Source: an uncultured Verrucomicrobiota bacterium
GTDB taxonomy: Bacteria > Verrucomicrobiota > Kiritimatiellia > RFP12 > UBA1067
Reading direction: 5' to 3'
DNA: 33,994 bases
Assembly: GCA_947305775.1 (NCBI GenBank)
Contig: CAMZEN010000029.1
Coordinates: 1 to 33,994 of the forward strand
Position 1 is the stretch's first letter. Each line of letters opens with the position of its first letter. The position numbers and the translations under genes are program-made. Shown here piece after piece: positions 7,047 to 15,541 of this stretch. The notes beneath the pieces were generated by a model that had not been told where the DNA came from, ran no database searches, and saw only the letters and a list, made by a program, of their open reading frames with translations.

Positions 7047-8306
7047 ATGAAGCTTATTGAAGAACTGCATGAAAGGGGGCTCGTCGACGCCCTCACCGAT
7101 CCTGCGATAGCGGAGGCGCTTGATCGTCCCGTGACGCTTTACTGCGGATTCGACCCGAGTGCAAGGTCGCTGCAGGCTGGGAACCTCGTGTCCATAATGG
7201 TGCTCAGGCGCTTCCAGCAGGCCGGGCACAAGGTGATCGCGCTCGTTGGCGGCGCCACGGGGCTCATCGGCGACCCAAGCGGAAAGAGCGCCGAGCGCAA
7301 CATGCTTACCGTTGAGCAGGTGGCCGAGAACAAGAAGGGGATACGCGAAAACCTTTCGCGGATACTCGACTTCGACGGGCCTAACGCAGCCGTGATGGTC
7401 GACAACTACGACTGGTACAGCGGCACGAGCGCCATCGAGTTCCTGCGCGACATAGCCATAAACTTCAGGGTGCCGCAGATGCTTGCCAAGGAGAGCGTGA
7501 AGAAGCGCCTTGAGGCGAGCGAAGGTGCGCTTACGTTCACCGAGTTCAGCTATCAGATACTTCAGGGCAACGACTTCCTGCATCTCTTCGACAACTACGG
7601 TTGCACCCTTGAAGTTGGCGGCGCCGACCAGTGGGGCAACATAACGGCCGGCACCGACCTTGTCCATCGCATGCGCGGCAAGACGGCCTTTGGCCTTACG
7701 TTCCCGCTGCTGCTCGATTCGACCGGGCGCAAGTTCGGCAAGTCGGAGGGCAACGCGCTCTTTCTCGACGCCTCGATGACGAGCGAGTACGACTGGTACC
7801 AGTACTTCCTTCGTGCGGCTGACGCCGATGTGATCCGCTACCTCAAGGTGTTCTCCATGCGGTCCCTCGAAGAGATCGCCGACCTGGAGGCTCAGATGAA
7901 GGCGAATCCCGAAGCGCGCATTCCTCAGAAGGCTCTGGCCGAGGAGCTTACGCGCCTCGTTCACGGCGACAAGGGGCTTGAGAAGGCGCTTGGCGCTACG
8001 CGCACGCTTTTTGGCGGAGACGTATCCGGAAAGAGCGCGGAAGAGCTCGAGACGATATTCAAGGACGTTAAGTCGGCGCAGATGCCAAAGGCCGAGGTCG
8101 TCGGCAAGCCCGTATACGCCGTAGCCGCGGCAGCCGGGATGTTCAAGTCCAACGGCGAGGCGAGGCGCATGGCGGCGCAGGGGGGGCTTTCCCTCAACGG
8201 CGCCAAGGTGGACGACAAGCGCGTCTTCGAGGATGGCGACCTCATCGATGGACGCGTTGCGGTGTTGAAGCAGGGCAAGAAGAACAACTTCCTCCTTAAG
8301 GTCTAG
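7047..8306 (+). CDS. tyrS: Tyrosyl-tRNA synthetase
   Basis: Class I synthetase charging tRNA-Tyr, 419 aa as usual for the bacterial TyrS type. It has the tyrosine/ATP pocket (YCGFDPS), the FQQAGHKVIALVGGATGLIGDPSG segment, the tyrosine-binding GGADQWGNI, a KMSKS-type loop KFGKS, and a C-terminal S4 RNA-binding domain (about 350-419). The HIGH signature is unusual: residues 43-46 are QAGN, and the preceding DPT is DPS, so positions equivalent to T40, H45 and H48 of the well-studied Geobacillus enzyme are S, Q and N. All else looks intact, so I expect an active enzyme. The start gives a standard N-terminus (MKLIEELHERG). It heads an operon with lptF/G and lpxA. Confidence 0.96.
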   Translation: MKLIEELHERGLVDALTDPAIAEALDRPVTLYCGFDPSARSLQAGNLVSIMVLRRFQQAGHKVIALVGGATGLIGDPSGKSAERNMLTVEQVAENKKGIRENLSRILDFDGPNAAVMVDNYDWYSGTSAIEFLRDIAINFRVPQMLAKESVKKRLEASEGALTFTEFSYQILQGNDFLHLFDNYGCTLEVGGADQWGNITAGTDLVHRMRGKTAFGLTFPLLLDSTGRKFGKSEGNALFLDASMTSEYDWYQYFLRAADADVIRYLKVFSMRSLEEIADLEAQMKANPEARIPQKALAEELTRLVHGDKGLEKALGATRTLFGGDVSGKSAEELETIFKDVKSAQMPKAEVVGKPVYAVAAAAGMFKSNGEARRMAAQGGLSLNGAKVDDKRVFEDGDLIDGRVAVLKQGKKNNFLLKV

Positions 8307-8313
8307 TAGCCAG

Positions 8314-9432
8314 ATGAAGACTATCGAGAGATACGTGTTCGGCTCGTTCCTCTCGAGCTTTACGCTCGCGTTCCTCGTGCTTACGTTTGTACTGACGATT
8401 GGACTTATGGTGCAGATCGTCAGCTACATATTGAGCGGACTTCCCATCAAGCTTGTGGGCGAGTTCGCTCTGGTGAGCTTCCCCGAGACGCTCCAGTGGA
8501 CCATGCCTCTCGCGTTGCTCGTGTCGAGCGTGCTTGTCTTTTCGCGGATGAGCGCCGACAGCGAGATAGCGGCGATGCGCGCATGCGGAGTGAACCTGAT
8601 GTCGGTCATGAAGTGGCCGATAGTCTTTGCCATTGCGTGCTCGATTGTCGGGCTTTACGTGAACAACGAGATAGTGCCGCGAGGCCACGAACTGAGGCGT
8701 TCCCTGAAGGCGAAGGTTTCGGTCGATACTGGACTCGACGTGCTGGAGCCAGGGCGCATAATAGACGACTTCCCGAAGATGAAGATATACTTCGGCTCGA
8801 AGGAGGGCAACTGGCTCTACGATCTGGTTGTGATCGACTACTCCAACCCGGGCGTGGATCGCATGATAACCGCGTCAAAGGCGCTTGTCGAAAACAAAGG
8901 GCGCGATATCGCGCTAGATCTCTACAACATGACGGTGGACCCCATCGACGCCGACCATCCGACGATGGCCAGGGCGAACAGGTTCCAGTATCTCGTCAAG
9001 GACGCGCTCAAGGAGTCGAAGTACAAGAAGAAGGAGAAGGACCTCCGCTTTTTCGAGCTGCTGGACAAGATAAAGGTGTATGACATGCTCGTGAAGTGCG
9101 CAAAGGGCGACAGCAAGGCGAAGAGCATGGAGCGCAAGCTGCTGATGCGCGACCGTTGCGACCTTAAGGTGGAGCTTTCAAAGCGCATGGTGTTCGCCAT
9201 GGCGTCGTTCTGCTTCGTGCTCGTGGGCATACCCCTCGGCATAAAAGCCCAGCGCAAGGAGTCGACGATAGGCATGGCGATCGCGCTCGTAGTGTCGCTT
9301 GGCTACTACTTGATAGTGATACTCATGCTGAGTCTTCACAAGAACTATTCCATGCACCCTGAAATTCTCATATGGTCCGCCGTGGCGGCATGCCTGCTGT
9401 TGGCGTCCAGGCTAATACCAAAGAACCTCTAA
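8314..9432 (+). CDS. LPS export permease, LptF/LptG family
   Basis: Inner-membrane permease (YjgP/YjgQ family) that with LptB extracts lipopolysaccharide from the inner membrane for transport to the outer membrane. The 372-aa protein has the expected layout: three N-terminal membrane segments (about 10-35, 52-75 and 95-118), the coupling stretch with SADSEIAAMRACG that contacts the ATPase, a periplasmic beta-jellyroll (about 125-285), and three C-terminal segments (about 290-370). It begins 7 nt after tyrS. LptF and LptG cannot be told apart here, and no second permease is adjacent. Followed 19 nt later by lpxA, so this operon serves the outer membrane. Confidence 0.9.
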   Translation: MKTIERYVFGSFLSSFTLAFLVLTFVLTIGLMVQIVSYILSGLPIKLVGEFALVSFPETLQWTMPLALLVSSVLVFSRMSADSEIAAMRACGVNLMSVMKWPIVFAIACSIVGLYVNNEIVPRGHELRRSLKAKVSVDTGLDVLEPGRIIDDFPKMKIYFGSKEGNWLYDLVVIDYSNPGVDRMITASKALVENKGRDIALDLYNMTVDPIDADHPTMARANRFQYLVKDALKESKYKKKEKDLRFFELLDKIKVYDMLVKCAKGDSKAKSMERKLLMRDRCDLKVELSKRMVFAMASFCFVLVGIPLGIKAQRKESTIGMAIALVVSLGYYLIVILMLSLHKNYSMHPEILIWSAVAACLLLASRLIPKNL

Positions 9433-9451
9433 AACAAAAGGAGAACAAGCA

Positions 9452-10231
9452 ATGGCAAAAATTCATGCAACGGCCATCGTCGAGGATGGCGCCAAGCTCG
9501 GAGCGGATGTGGAGATAGGCCCTTACGCCCATGTGGGGCGGGATGTCGTGATAGGCGACGGCACGGTTGTGATGCAGGGCGCGATAATAGACGGCCACAC
9601 GACGCTTGGCGAGAAGTGCCAGATATTCCCCTACGCGCTTATCGGCATGAAGACCCAGGACCTCAAGTACAAGGAAGGCTCCACGAGCTATGTCGAGATC
9701 GGCAACCGCACCGTGATCCGCGAGTTTGCCACCGTCCATCTTGGCACTGCTGATGGCGAAAAGACCATAATAGGCAACGATTGCCTGTTCATGGCTTACT
9801 GTCATGCGGCGCACGGGGTGATCCTTGGCGACCATGTAATATGCTCCAACTCCGTGCAGCTGGCGGGTGACGTGCATCTGCAGGATTGGGCAATCGTAGG
9901 CGGCTGTTCGGCTTCGCACCAGTTCTGCACTGTCGGCAAGCACGCAATGGTGGGCGGCATGGTGAAGATTCGCCAGGATGTGCCGCCGTACATGCTCTGC
10001 GACATGGATGGCAGCGACCAGCGCATAATTGGGCCAAACGTAGTCGGGCTGATGCGCCGCGGCTTCTCGCGTGACGTGATACGCGCCCTCAAGGACGCCC
10101 ATCGCCTGATATACCGCGAAGGGCTGAACCGTTCGCAGGCCTTGGAACGCGTCGAAAACGATGTGGAGCCTTTTGATGAAATCAAGGAGCTCGTGGCCTT
10201 CTACCGCAACTCGCAGAGGGGCGTAAGCTGA
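9452..10231 (+). CDS. lpxA: UDP-N-acetylglucosamine acyltransferase
   Basis: First enzyme of lipid A synthesis, transferring a 3-hydroxyacyl chain from ACP to UDP-GlcNAc. It has 259 aa, the family size. The N-terminal two thirds is a left-handed beta helix of hexapeptide repeats. The catalytic histidine is H121 in CHAAHG, aligning with H125 of the E. coli enzyme, with H118 also kept. The ASHQFCTVGKHAMVGG and QDVPPYMLCD segments are typical of LpxA, and the helical C-terminal domain starts near 195. A strong AAGGAG ribosome site (9438-9443) precedes the ATG. Together with lptF/G it supports a lipid A-containing outer membrane. Confidence 0.95.
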   Translation: MAKIHATAIVEDGAKLGADVEIGPYAHVGRDVVIGDGTVVMQGAIIDGHTTLGEKCQIFPYALIGMKTQDLKYKEGSTSYVEIGNRTVIREFATVHLGTADGEKTIIGNDCLFMAYCHAAHGVILGDHVICSNSVQLAGDVHLQDWAIVGGCSASHQFCTVGKHAMVGGMVKIRQDVPPYMLCDMDGSDQRIIGPNVVGLMRRGFSRDVIRALKDAHRLIYREGLNRSQALERVENDVEPFDEIKELVAFYRNSQRGVS

Positions 10232-10250
10232 GGCATGCGCCAGGATTTTT

Positions 10251-10259
10251 TGGTATAAT
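10251..10259 (+). promoter_or_regulatory. Extended -10 promoter of nifU-DUF1846
   Basis: TGGTATAAT with the hexamer at 10254-10259, 20 nt after the lpxA stop. Transcription would start near 10266, leaving a leader of about 28 nt before the ATG at 10294. That leader has no strong Shine-Dalgarno sequence. Confidence 0.72.
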
Positions 10260-10293
10260 AGTGCCCCGTTCACGGCAAGAAAGATGAACGGCG

Positions 10294-10869
10294 ATGTGGA
10301 ATTACTCTGAGAAAATGATGGACCACTTCCGGAATCCCCGGAACGTGGGCAAGATAGACAACCCTGACGGTACCGCGACTGTCGGCTCCCTGGCATGCGG
10401 AGACGCCCTGCAGTTCCAGTTCAAGCTGGGCCCCGACAAGCGAATCGTCGAGGCGAAGTTCCAGACCTTCGGATGTGCAAGCGCCATAGCGTCAAGTTCC
10501 GCGCTGACCGAAATGGTCATCGGAAAGACGCTTGAAGAGGCTAAGCAGATCACTAACCAGCAGATAGCCGACTACCTCGGCGGACTTCCGCCGCAGAAGA
10601 TGCATTGCTCCGTGATGGGGCGAGAGGCCATGGAGGCGGCGATCAAAAACTACGAGACCGGCGAGAACACCGACCGCAACCTTGAGGAAACGGTTCTTTG
10701 CACCTGCTACAATGTATCGGAGAACGAAGTCAGGCGCGTAATAACCGAAAACCAGCTTACTACCGTCGAAGAAGTGACCAACTTCACGAAGGCTGGCGGA
10801 GGATGCGGGAAGTGCATCCCGAAGATTCAGTCCATACTTGACGAGATAAACGGCACGGCTGGAAAATGA
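10294..10869 (+). CDS. NifU-like Fe-S scaffold (IscU domain + [2Fe-2S] BFD domain)
   Basis: Scaffold on which iron-sulfur clusters are assembled with sulfur from a cysteine desulfurase. The N-terminal IscU domain (1-125) has the three cluster cysteines C35, C61 and C105 and the conserved D37 (ACGDAL). The C-terminal part (about 132-185) is a bacterioferritin-associated-ferredoxin-like domain with the C-x-C-x32-C-x2-C pattern at C136, C138, C171 and C174. At 191 aa it lacks the third (Nfu) domain of nitrogenase NifU. No desulfurase is adjacent. It shares four bases with the DUF1846 gene, so the two are translated together. A housekeeping role in an anaerobe rich in Fe-S enzymes is likely. Confidence 0.92.
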   Translation: MWNYSEKMMDHFRNPRNVGKIDNPDGTATVGSLACGDALQFQFKLGPDKRIVEAKFQTFGCASAIASSSALTEMVIGKTLEEAKQITNQQIADYLGGLPPQKMHCSVMGREAMEAAIKNYETGENTDRNLEETVLCTCYNVSENEVRRVITENQLTTVEEVTNFTKAGGGCGKCIPKIQSILDEINGTAGK

Positions 10870-12386
10870 AGATAGGATTCGACAACGAAAAGTACCTCCG
10901 CGAGCAGTCGGAGGAGATTCGCAGGAGAGCCGGCAAGTTCGGCAAGCTGTACCTCGAGTTCGGCGGCAAGCTGATGAACGACTTCCACGCGGCAAGGTGC
11001 CTGCCGGGCTACGATCCGAACGTCAAGCTAAGGCTTCTGCAGACGTTGAAGGACCATGCTGAAGTGCTGCTTTGCATATTCGCCGGCGATATCGAACGCA
11101 AGAAGATGCGCGCGGACTTCGGCATAAGCTATGATGCGGACGCGATGAAGCTCATAGACGATCTCAGGAATCTGGGGCTTCTGGTGCGAGGCGTAGTGAT
11201 AACGCGCTATCAGGAACAGCCGGCTGTGCAGCAGTTCCGTGCGAAGCTCGAGCGTCGCGGAGTTAGGGTCTACTACCACTACAAGACGGCCGGATATCCT
11301 GCGGACGTGGATACTATCGTCTCCGACATGGGCTACGGCAAGAACGAGTACGTCAAGACGGAGCGTCCGATAGTCGTCGTGACCGCCCCTGGCCCAGGTT
11401 CGGGCAAGTTCGCGACCTGCCTTGCACAAATATACCACGAGTACCGCAACGGTAGCATGGCCGGGTATTCCAAGTTCGAGAGCTTCCCCGTGTGGAACCT
11501 TCCGCTTGACCATCCGCTCAACATCGCGTACGAGGCCGCGACCATAGACCTCAACGACAAGAACATGATCGATCCGTACCACCTTGAGGCTTACGGAAAG
11601 ACCACCGTCAACTACAACCGCGACGTTGACGCGTTTCCTCTGCTCGTGGCTATATGGCAGAAGATGACAAAGGGAACGTGCCCCTACAAGTCTCCGACCG
11701 ACATGGGTGTCAACCGCATAGGCTTCGGCATCATAGACGACGAGGTTGTGCGCAACGCATCCAAGCAGGAGGTAATACGTAGATTTTTGCGCTACCAGTG
11801 CCTGTTTGCGGAAGGTTCCACCGATCGTGCATCCGTGGAACGCGCAAAGCAGCTTATGGACTCGCTTGGGCTCAGGACCGAGGATCGAGTTGTGGTCGAG
11901 GCCGCCCGCAGGGCGGCAGAAGAGGCGCAGATCGCTGGTAAGGGCAAGGCTGGCGGGACCATCGTCTCGGGCGCGGCCATTCAGCTGCAGGACGGGCGAA
12001 TTGTGACCGGCAAGAACTCCGATGAAATGCACGCCGCCGCCGCCGCCGTAATAAATGCCGTCAAGACCCTTTCGGGCATACCGGCGAAGATCCCTCTTAT
12101 AGGCCCTTACATCATACAGGCCGTCTCGCACATGAAGCAGGACATCCTTAAGGTCGGCTACACGTCGCTCAATCTCGACGAAGCGCTTATAGGTCTTGCC
12201 ATTTCGTCCGCGACAAATCCTGCCGCGCAGATTGCGATGGAGAAGCTTAACGAGCTTCGCGGATGCGAGGTGCACATGACCCACATGGTGACGCCTGGCG
12301 ACCAGGCAGGGCTCCGCCGGCTGGGTTGCAGGTATACTTCCGACCCTTACTACGCGACAAACGCTCTCTTCAACGGCGAACAGTAG
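10866..12386 (+). CDS. DUF1846 family protein
   Basis: A 506-aa protein of the DUF1846 family, whose function is not established to my knowledge. The sequence has a phosphate-binding loop (TAPGPGSGKFATC, about 173-185) preceded by a beta strand, and a C-terminal region with conserved SSATNP and MTHMVTPGD segments. An in-frame run of GCC codons (near 12030) gives a poly-alanine stretch. No signal peptide or membrane segment is seen, so it should be cytoplasmic. The ATG overlaps the NifU stop (ATGA), which ties it to Fe-S assembly in expression. Whether it binds a cluster is unknown; its cysteines are scattered without an obvious motif. Confidence 0.88.
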   Translation: MKIGFDNEKYLREQSEEIRRRAGKFGKLYLEFGGKLMNDFHAARCLPGYDPNVKLRLLQTLKDHAEVLLCIFAGDIERKKMRADFGISYDADAMKLIDDLRNLGLLVRGVVITRYQEQPAVQQFRAKLERRGVRVYYHYKTAGYPADVDTIVSDMGYGKNEYVKTERPIVVVTAPGPGSGKFATCLAQIYHEYRNGSMAGYSKFESFPVWNLPLDHPLNIAYEAATIDLNDKNMIDPYHLEAYGKTTVNYNRDVDAFPLLVAIWQKMTKGTCPYKSPTDMGVNRIGFGIIDDEVVRNASKQEVIRRFLRYQCLFAEGSTDRASVERAKQLMDSLGLRTEDRVVVEAARRAAEEAQIAGKGKAGGTIVSGAAIQLQDGRIVTGKNSDEMHAAAAAVINAVKTLSGIPAKIPLIGPYIIQAVSHMKQDILKVGYTSLNLDEALIGLAISSATNPAAQIAMEKLNELRGCEVHMTHMVTPGDQAGLRRLGCRYTSDPYYATNALFNGEQ

Positions 12387-12405
12387 CGTTCCACGCCTAA
12401 ATACG

Positions 12406-12411
12406 TATCAT
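12406..12411 (+). promoter_or_regulatory. Probable -10 box of folE operon
   Basis: TATCAT, 8 nt before the GTG start of folE at 12420 and 19 nt after the DUF1846 stop. The spacing matches the leaderless promoters in this window, but the box departs from TATAAT and lacks the TG extension, so it is the weakest of the set. Confidence 0.45.
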
Positions 12412-12419
12412 ATCTGCTT

Positions 12420-13004
12420 GTGAAGAAGAACACAAAAAAGAATGTTGTGAAGCCGGACGAGCGCAGGATTGCCGCGTTGGTCAAAGAGCTTTTGTCGGAG
12501 CTTGGCGAAGATCCTGAAAGAGAGGGACTCGTCAAGACGCCAGCCCGCGTCGCCAAGTCGCTTGTGTACCTTACGCGCGGCTATCGCCAGGACATTAAAG
12601 CCGTAGTAAACAACGCAAAGTTTGAAAGCGGCACGAATCACATGGTGATCCTCAAGGGAATCGAGCTTTATTCCATGTGCGAGCACCACATGCTGCCTTT
12701 CTACGGACAGTGCTCCATCGGCTACATTTCGCAGGGCAAGGTTCTCGGAGTTTCCAAGCTGGCGCGAATAGTCGACATGTTTGCCCGCAGGCTGCAAATA
12801 CAGGAGCGCATGACCGAGGAGATTGCGAACGCCGTCATGGAGGAAACCGGTGCGGAGGGTGTAGGCGTCATAATAAAGGCGAAGCACCTTTGCATGATGA
12901 TGCGCGGCGTCGAGAAGCAGAATTCCGAGATGACGACCTCGGCCGTACTCGGCACCTTCCGCACCGACGAAAAGGTTCGGCAGGAGTTTCTGTCTCTTAT
13001 ATGA
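12420..13004 (+). CDS. folE: GTP cyclohydrolase I
   Basis: Zinc enzyme making 7,8-dihydroneopterin triphosphate from GTP, the entry to folate and to queuosine-type compounds. The 194-aa protein has the zinc ligands C87 and H90 in MCEHHMLPF and C158 in KHLCMMMRG. It also has the conserved [20 protein letters not shown] helix and the terminal LGTFR motif. The GTG start has no Shine-Dalgarno sequence and sits 8 nt after a possible -10 box. Its stop overlaps the ATG of the NusG-like gene, so it heads a five-gene operon ending in biotin genes. Confidence 0.96.
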   Translation: MKKNTKKNVVKPDERRIAALVKELLSELGEDPEREGLVKTPARVAKSLVYLTRGYRQDIKAVVNNAKFESGTNHMVILKGIELYSMCEHHMLPFYGQCSIGYISQGKVLGVSKLARIVDMFARRLQIQERMTEEIANAVMEETGAEGVGVIIKAKHLCMMMRGVEKQNSEMTTSAVLGTFRTDEKVRQEFLSLI

Positions 13005-13537
13005 CGACGCAGTCGCCCCCAATATCGCCGGAAACGCAAGAAAGGCCACTCAAGCGCGACTGGTATGTTCTGCATGTGAAGCCACGCACCGAAAAGAAGG
13101 TTGCGCGGTATTTGTCGTGCTACAATTGCTTTTTTCACTTGCCGCTCTACGTAAAGGTGACGAAAGTACAGCGCCGCAAGGTTCGCAGGGAGCTGCCGGT
13201 TTTTCCTGGCTATGTATTCACCAAGCTGTTCCCGGATGAGAGGATAGAGATACTCAAGACGAATCTGCTGGTGAGAACCATCACGGTGTCGAATCCGAGA
13301 CGCATGATTCACCAGCTTAGGCAGGTGCAGAACGTCTCAAAGGGCATTGTGAACGAAATGCGCGTTACTGAGGTCTTCAGGGAGGGCGACTATGTGCGCA
13401 TAGTTTCGGGACCGTTCAGAGGCACCGAAGGCTACATAAAGCGTACTGGACGAGAGGCGAAGCTTTGCATCAACGTTGACATACTGAATCGGGCAATAGA
13501 AGTGGCCGTTTCGCCGATAGACGTGCAGAAGATATAA
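13001..13537 (+). CDS. NusG-like transcription antiterminator (specialised paralogue)
   Basis: A 178-aa NusG/RfaH-family protein. It has an N-terminal NGN domain starting [17 protein letters not shown] and including [11 protein letters not shown], which in the family binds the RNA polymerase clamp. A C-terminal KOW domain (about 128-178; [21 protein letters not shown]) follows. The sequence resembles specialised members (RfaH, UpxY, LoaP groups) more than the housekeeping NusG, which normally sits beside secE and rplK. The ATG overlaps the folE stop, and bioD follows after 28 nt, so it lies inside a cofactor operon rather than at the head of a polysaccharide locus. Its target is unknown; no ops-like element was recognised. 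Confidence 0.85.
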   Translation: MTTQSPPISPETQERPLKRDWYVLHVKPRTEKKVARYLSCYNCFFHLPLYVKVTKVQRRKVRRELPVFPGYVFTKLFPDERIEILKTNLLVRTITVSNPRRMIHQLRQVQNVSKGIVNEMRVTEVFREGDYVRIVSGPFRGTEGYIKRTGREAKLCINVDILNRAIEVAVSPIDVQKI

Positions 13538-13565
13538 AGAAAGAAACAGGACTGGGAAAAACGTA

Positions 13566-14249
13566 ATGGGACGTGTGTTTTTTGTTTCCGGGATAGATAC
13601 GGATGTTGGCAAGACTGTCGTTACTGGTCTGATGGCCCGGGATATGATGTCGAAAGGCAAGGATGTAATAACCATAAAGATGGTGCAGACCGGATGCGAC
13701 GGTTTTTCGGAAGATATGGAGGCCCACCGCAGGATGTGCGGCCTGGGTCGTTTGCCGGAAGATCTGGAAGGCTTGACTGCGCCGCAGACATTCAAGTTTC
13801 CTTCGTCACCGTCGCTTGCGGCCAGGCTGGAGAACCGCAGGGTCGATCTCGGCAGAATCGCCACCTGCGTGGAGGAATGCGCCAGAAGACGAGAGCTCGT
13901 GCTCGTGGAGGGTGCCGGAGGACTTCTGGTGCCGCTTTCAGACGAGATCAAGACACTTGATTTTGTTGCGTCGCGCGGATGGCCGCTGGTGCTTGTGACG
14001 TGTGGACGGCTAGGGTCTGTGAACCACACTCTTCTTTCGCTTGAGTCGGCTAAGTCGCGCGGAGTGCATGTGGCGGGGGTTGTGCACAACTGGCACCCGG
14101 CCGTGGATGCTGATATAGATGCCGATGCGGATCGAGAGATTCGTCTCGCTCTAAAAGCCATGTGCTATCCTCCTGTTATTGTGCATGTGCCACGCGTGAT
14201 GGAAGGGCGTCCGTTGCCAGAAGTCGATTTCTCGGAGCTTTTCTCATGA
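13566..14249 (+). CDS. bioD: Dethiobiotin synthetase
   Basis: ATP-dependent ring closure of 7,8-diaminopelargonate with CO2 to dethiobiotin. The 227-aa protein has the family P-loop GIDTDVGKT (9-17), a substrate-contacting KMVQTG (usually KPVQTG) and the EGAGGLLVPL motif. Near residues 180-190 there is a short Asp-Ala run (DADIDADAD) not typical of the family. Its stop overlaps the bioA ATG (ATGA). It begins the biotin part of the operon; biotin synthase (bioB) is not in this window. Confidence 0.93.
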   Translation: MGRVFFVSGIDTDVGKTVVTGLMARDMMSKGKDVITIKMVQTGCDGFSEDMEAHRRMCGLGRLPEDLEGLTAPQTFKFPSSPSLAARLENRRVDLGRIATCVEECARRRELVLVEGAGGLLVPLSDEIKTLDFVASRGWPLVLVTCGRLGSVNHTLLSLESAKSRGVHVAGVVHNWHPAVDADIDADADREIRLALKAMCYPPVIVHVPRVMEGRPLPEVDFSELFS

Positions 14250-15541
14250 CACCACTCGATTACGACCGAAAGCACATCTGGCATCCTTACGCGTCGCTTT
14301 CGAACCCGCCGCGTGTAAGGCTGGCTGAACGCGGCGAAGGTGTCGAAATCGTCCTTTCCGACGGACGGCGTCTCATTGACGGCGTATCCAGCTGGTGGTG
14401 CGTCGCCCATGGACACAACCATCCCGCCATCGTCGAGGCCATGAGGCGCCAGTCTGAAAAACTCTGCCATGTCATGTTTGGCGGATTTACGCATGACCCT
14501 GCCGTTGAGCTTGCGGAACGTATCGCGGCTTTTGCGCCCAAGGGTCTGGACAAGGTCTTCTTTGCGGATTCAGGTTCGATATCCGTAGAGGTGGCGGTTA
14601 AAATGGCGTTGCAGTACCAGCAGGCGAAGGGCCGTCCCTCACGTTGCAAGATGGTGTCGCTGAAAGGCGGCTATCATGGCGACACGGCCTGCGCTATGGC
14701 TCTCTCTGACCCGGACGGCATGCATGTCCTTTTTCGCGGGATGATGCCAACTCATTATTTTGTCTCTAAGCCTGAAGGCGGATTGCCTGCACTTGCCGAA
14801 TGGTCCCGCGAACTGGAGAACCTTGTCGAAGAGCGAGAAGGCGAGATCGCCGGCATCATATGCGAGCCTGTATTTCAGGCTGCAAACGCCATGAACTTCT
14901 ATCCGCCGGAATACCTTTTGGAGATGCGCCGCGTGTGCGACGAACATGACCTTGTGCTGGTTTTCGATGAAATTGCCGCTGGGTTGTGGCGAACAGGCGT
15001 CCGATGGGCCCATGAGCGCGCAGGCATATCGCCTGATGTGATGTGCATCGGCAAGGCATTGACTGGTGGCCACATCACCTTAGCCGCCACGGTTGCCTCG
15101 GAGGGCGTTGCCGACGCCATATCTTCGGGTGATGTCGGCGCATTCATGCATGGTCCGACGTATATGGCGAATCCGCTTGCGTGCGCTGCGGCCAATGCCT
15201 CGTTGGATCTCTTTTCGCGTTCCGACTACGGTGCCATGGCACGGCGCATCGAATCGGAATTCAAGGATTCCATTTCATCGCTTGGTTCGTTGCCCAATGT
15301 AAGAGATGTTCGCATAAAGGGTGCGGTCGGAATAGTTGAAGTGGAGCGGCTGCCTTCTCGCGAAGACATTGATCGCGTAATTGATGAAACAGGTGTGTGG
15401 CTCAGGCCGTTCTCGAACTACATTTACGCAATGCCGCCGCTTGTGTCGGATTCTAATGTCATTCGCCGCATAGCGAACGCCATGTCGGAAATGGCCAAAC
15501 TGCCCCCCGGTCCGGAAACATCTGGAGATTTCCATGAGTGA
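14246..15541 (+). CDS. bioA: Adenosylmethionine-8-amino-7-oxononanoate aminotransferase
   Basis: PLP enzyme that makes 7,8-diaminopelargonate from 8-amino-7-oxononanoate, classically with S-adenosylmethionine as amino donor. The 431-aa protein has the substrate-site SSWW (48-51) shared with E. coli BioA, the GGYHGDT phosphate-site segment, D241 of the DEIAAG motif, and the PLP lysine K270 in CIGKALTGG. I chose the ATG at 14246 (MTPLDYDRKHIWHPY) because BioA proteins start like this and it overlaps the bioD stop. It overlaps the bioW-bioF gene by 8 nt. Confidence 0.94.
   Translation: MTPLDYDRKHIWHPYASLSNPPRVRLAERGEGVEIVLSDGRRLIDGVSSWWCVAHGHNHPAIVEAMRRQSEKLCHVMFGGFTHDPAVELAERIAAFAPKGLDKVFFADSGSISVEVAVKMALQYQQAKGRPSRCKMVSLKGGYHGDTACAMALSDPDGMHVLFRGMMPTHYFVSKPEGGLPALAEWSRELENLVEEREGEIAGIICEPVFQAANAMNFYPPEYLLEMRRVCDEHDLVLVFDEIAAGLWRTGVRWAHERAGISPDVMCIGKALTGGHITLAATVASEGVADAISSGDVGAFMHGPTYMANPLACAAANASLDLFSRSDYGAMARRIESEFKDSISSLGSLPNVRDVRIKGAVGIVEVERLPSREDIDRVIDETGVWLRPFSNYIYAMPPLVSDSNVIRRIANAMSEMAKLPPGPETSGDFHE

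Noticed and set aside
10213..10250. Possible rho-independent terminator after lpxA (GC-rich stem then six T)
   Set aside because: The best stem is only 4 bp with a 14-nt loop, and AGGA separates it from the T-run.
12027..12050. GCC trinucleotide run in the DUF1846 gene
   Set aside because: In frame, encodes a short alanine helix; ordinary in GC-rich genes.
11028..12284. 418-codon minus-strand frame opposite the DUF1846 gene
   Set aside because: Shadow of a well-supported gene; no recognisable domain.
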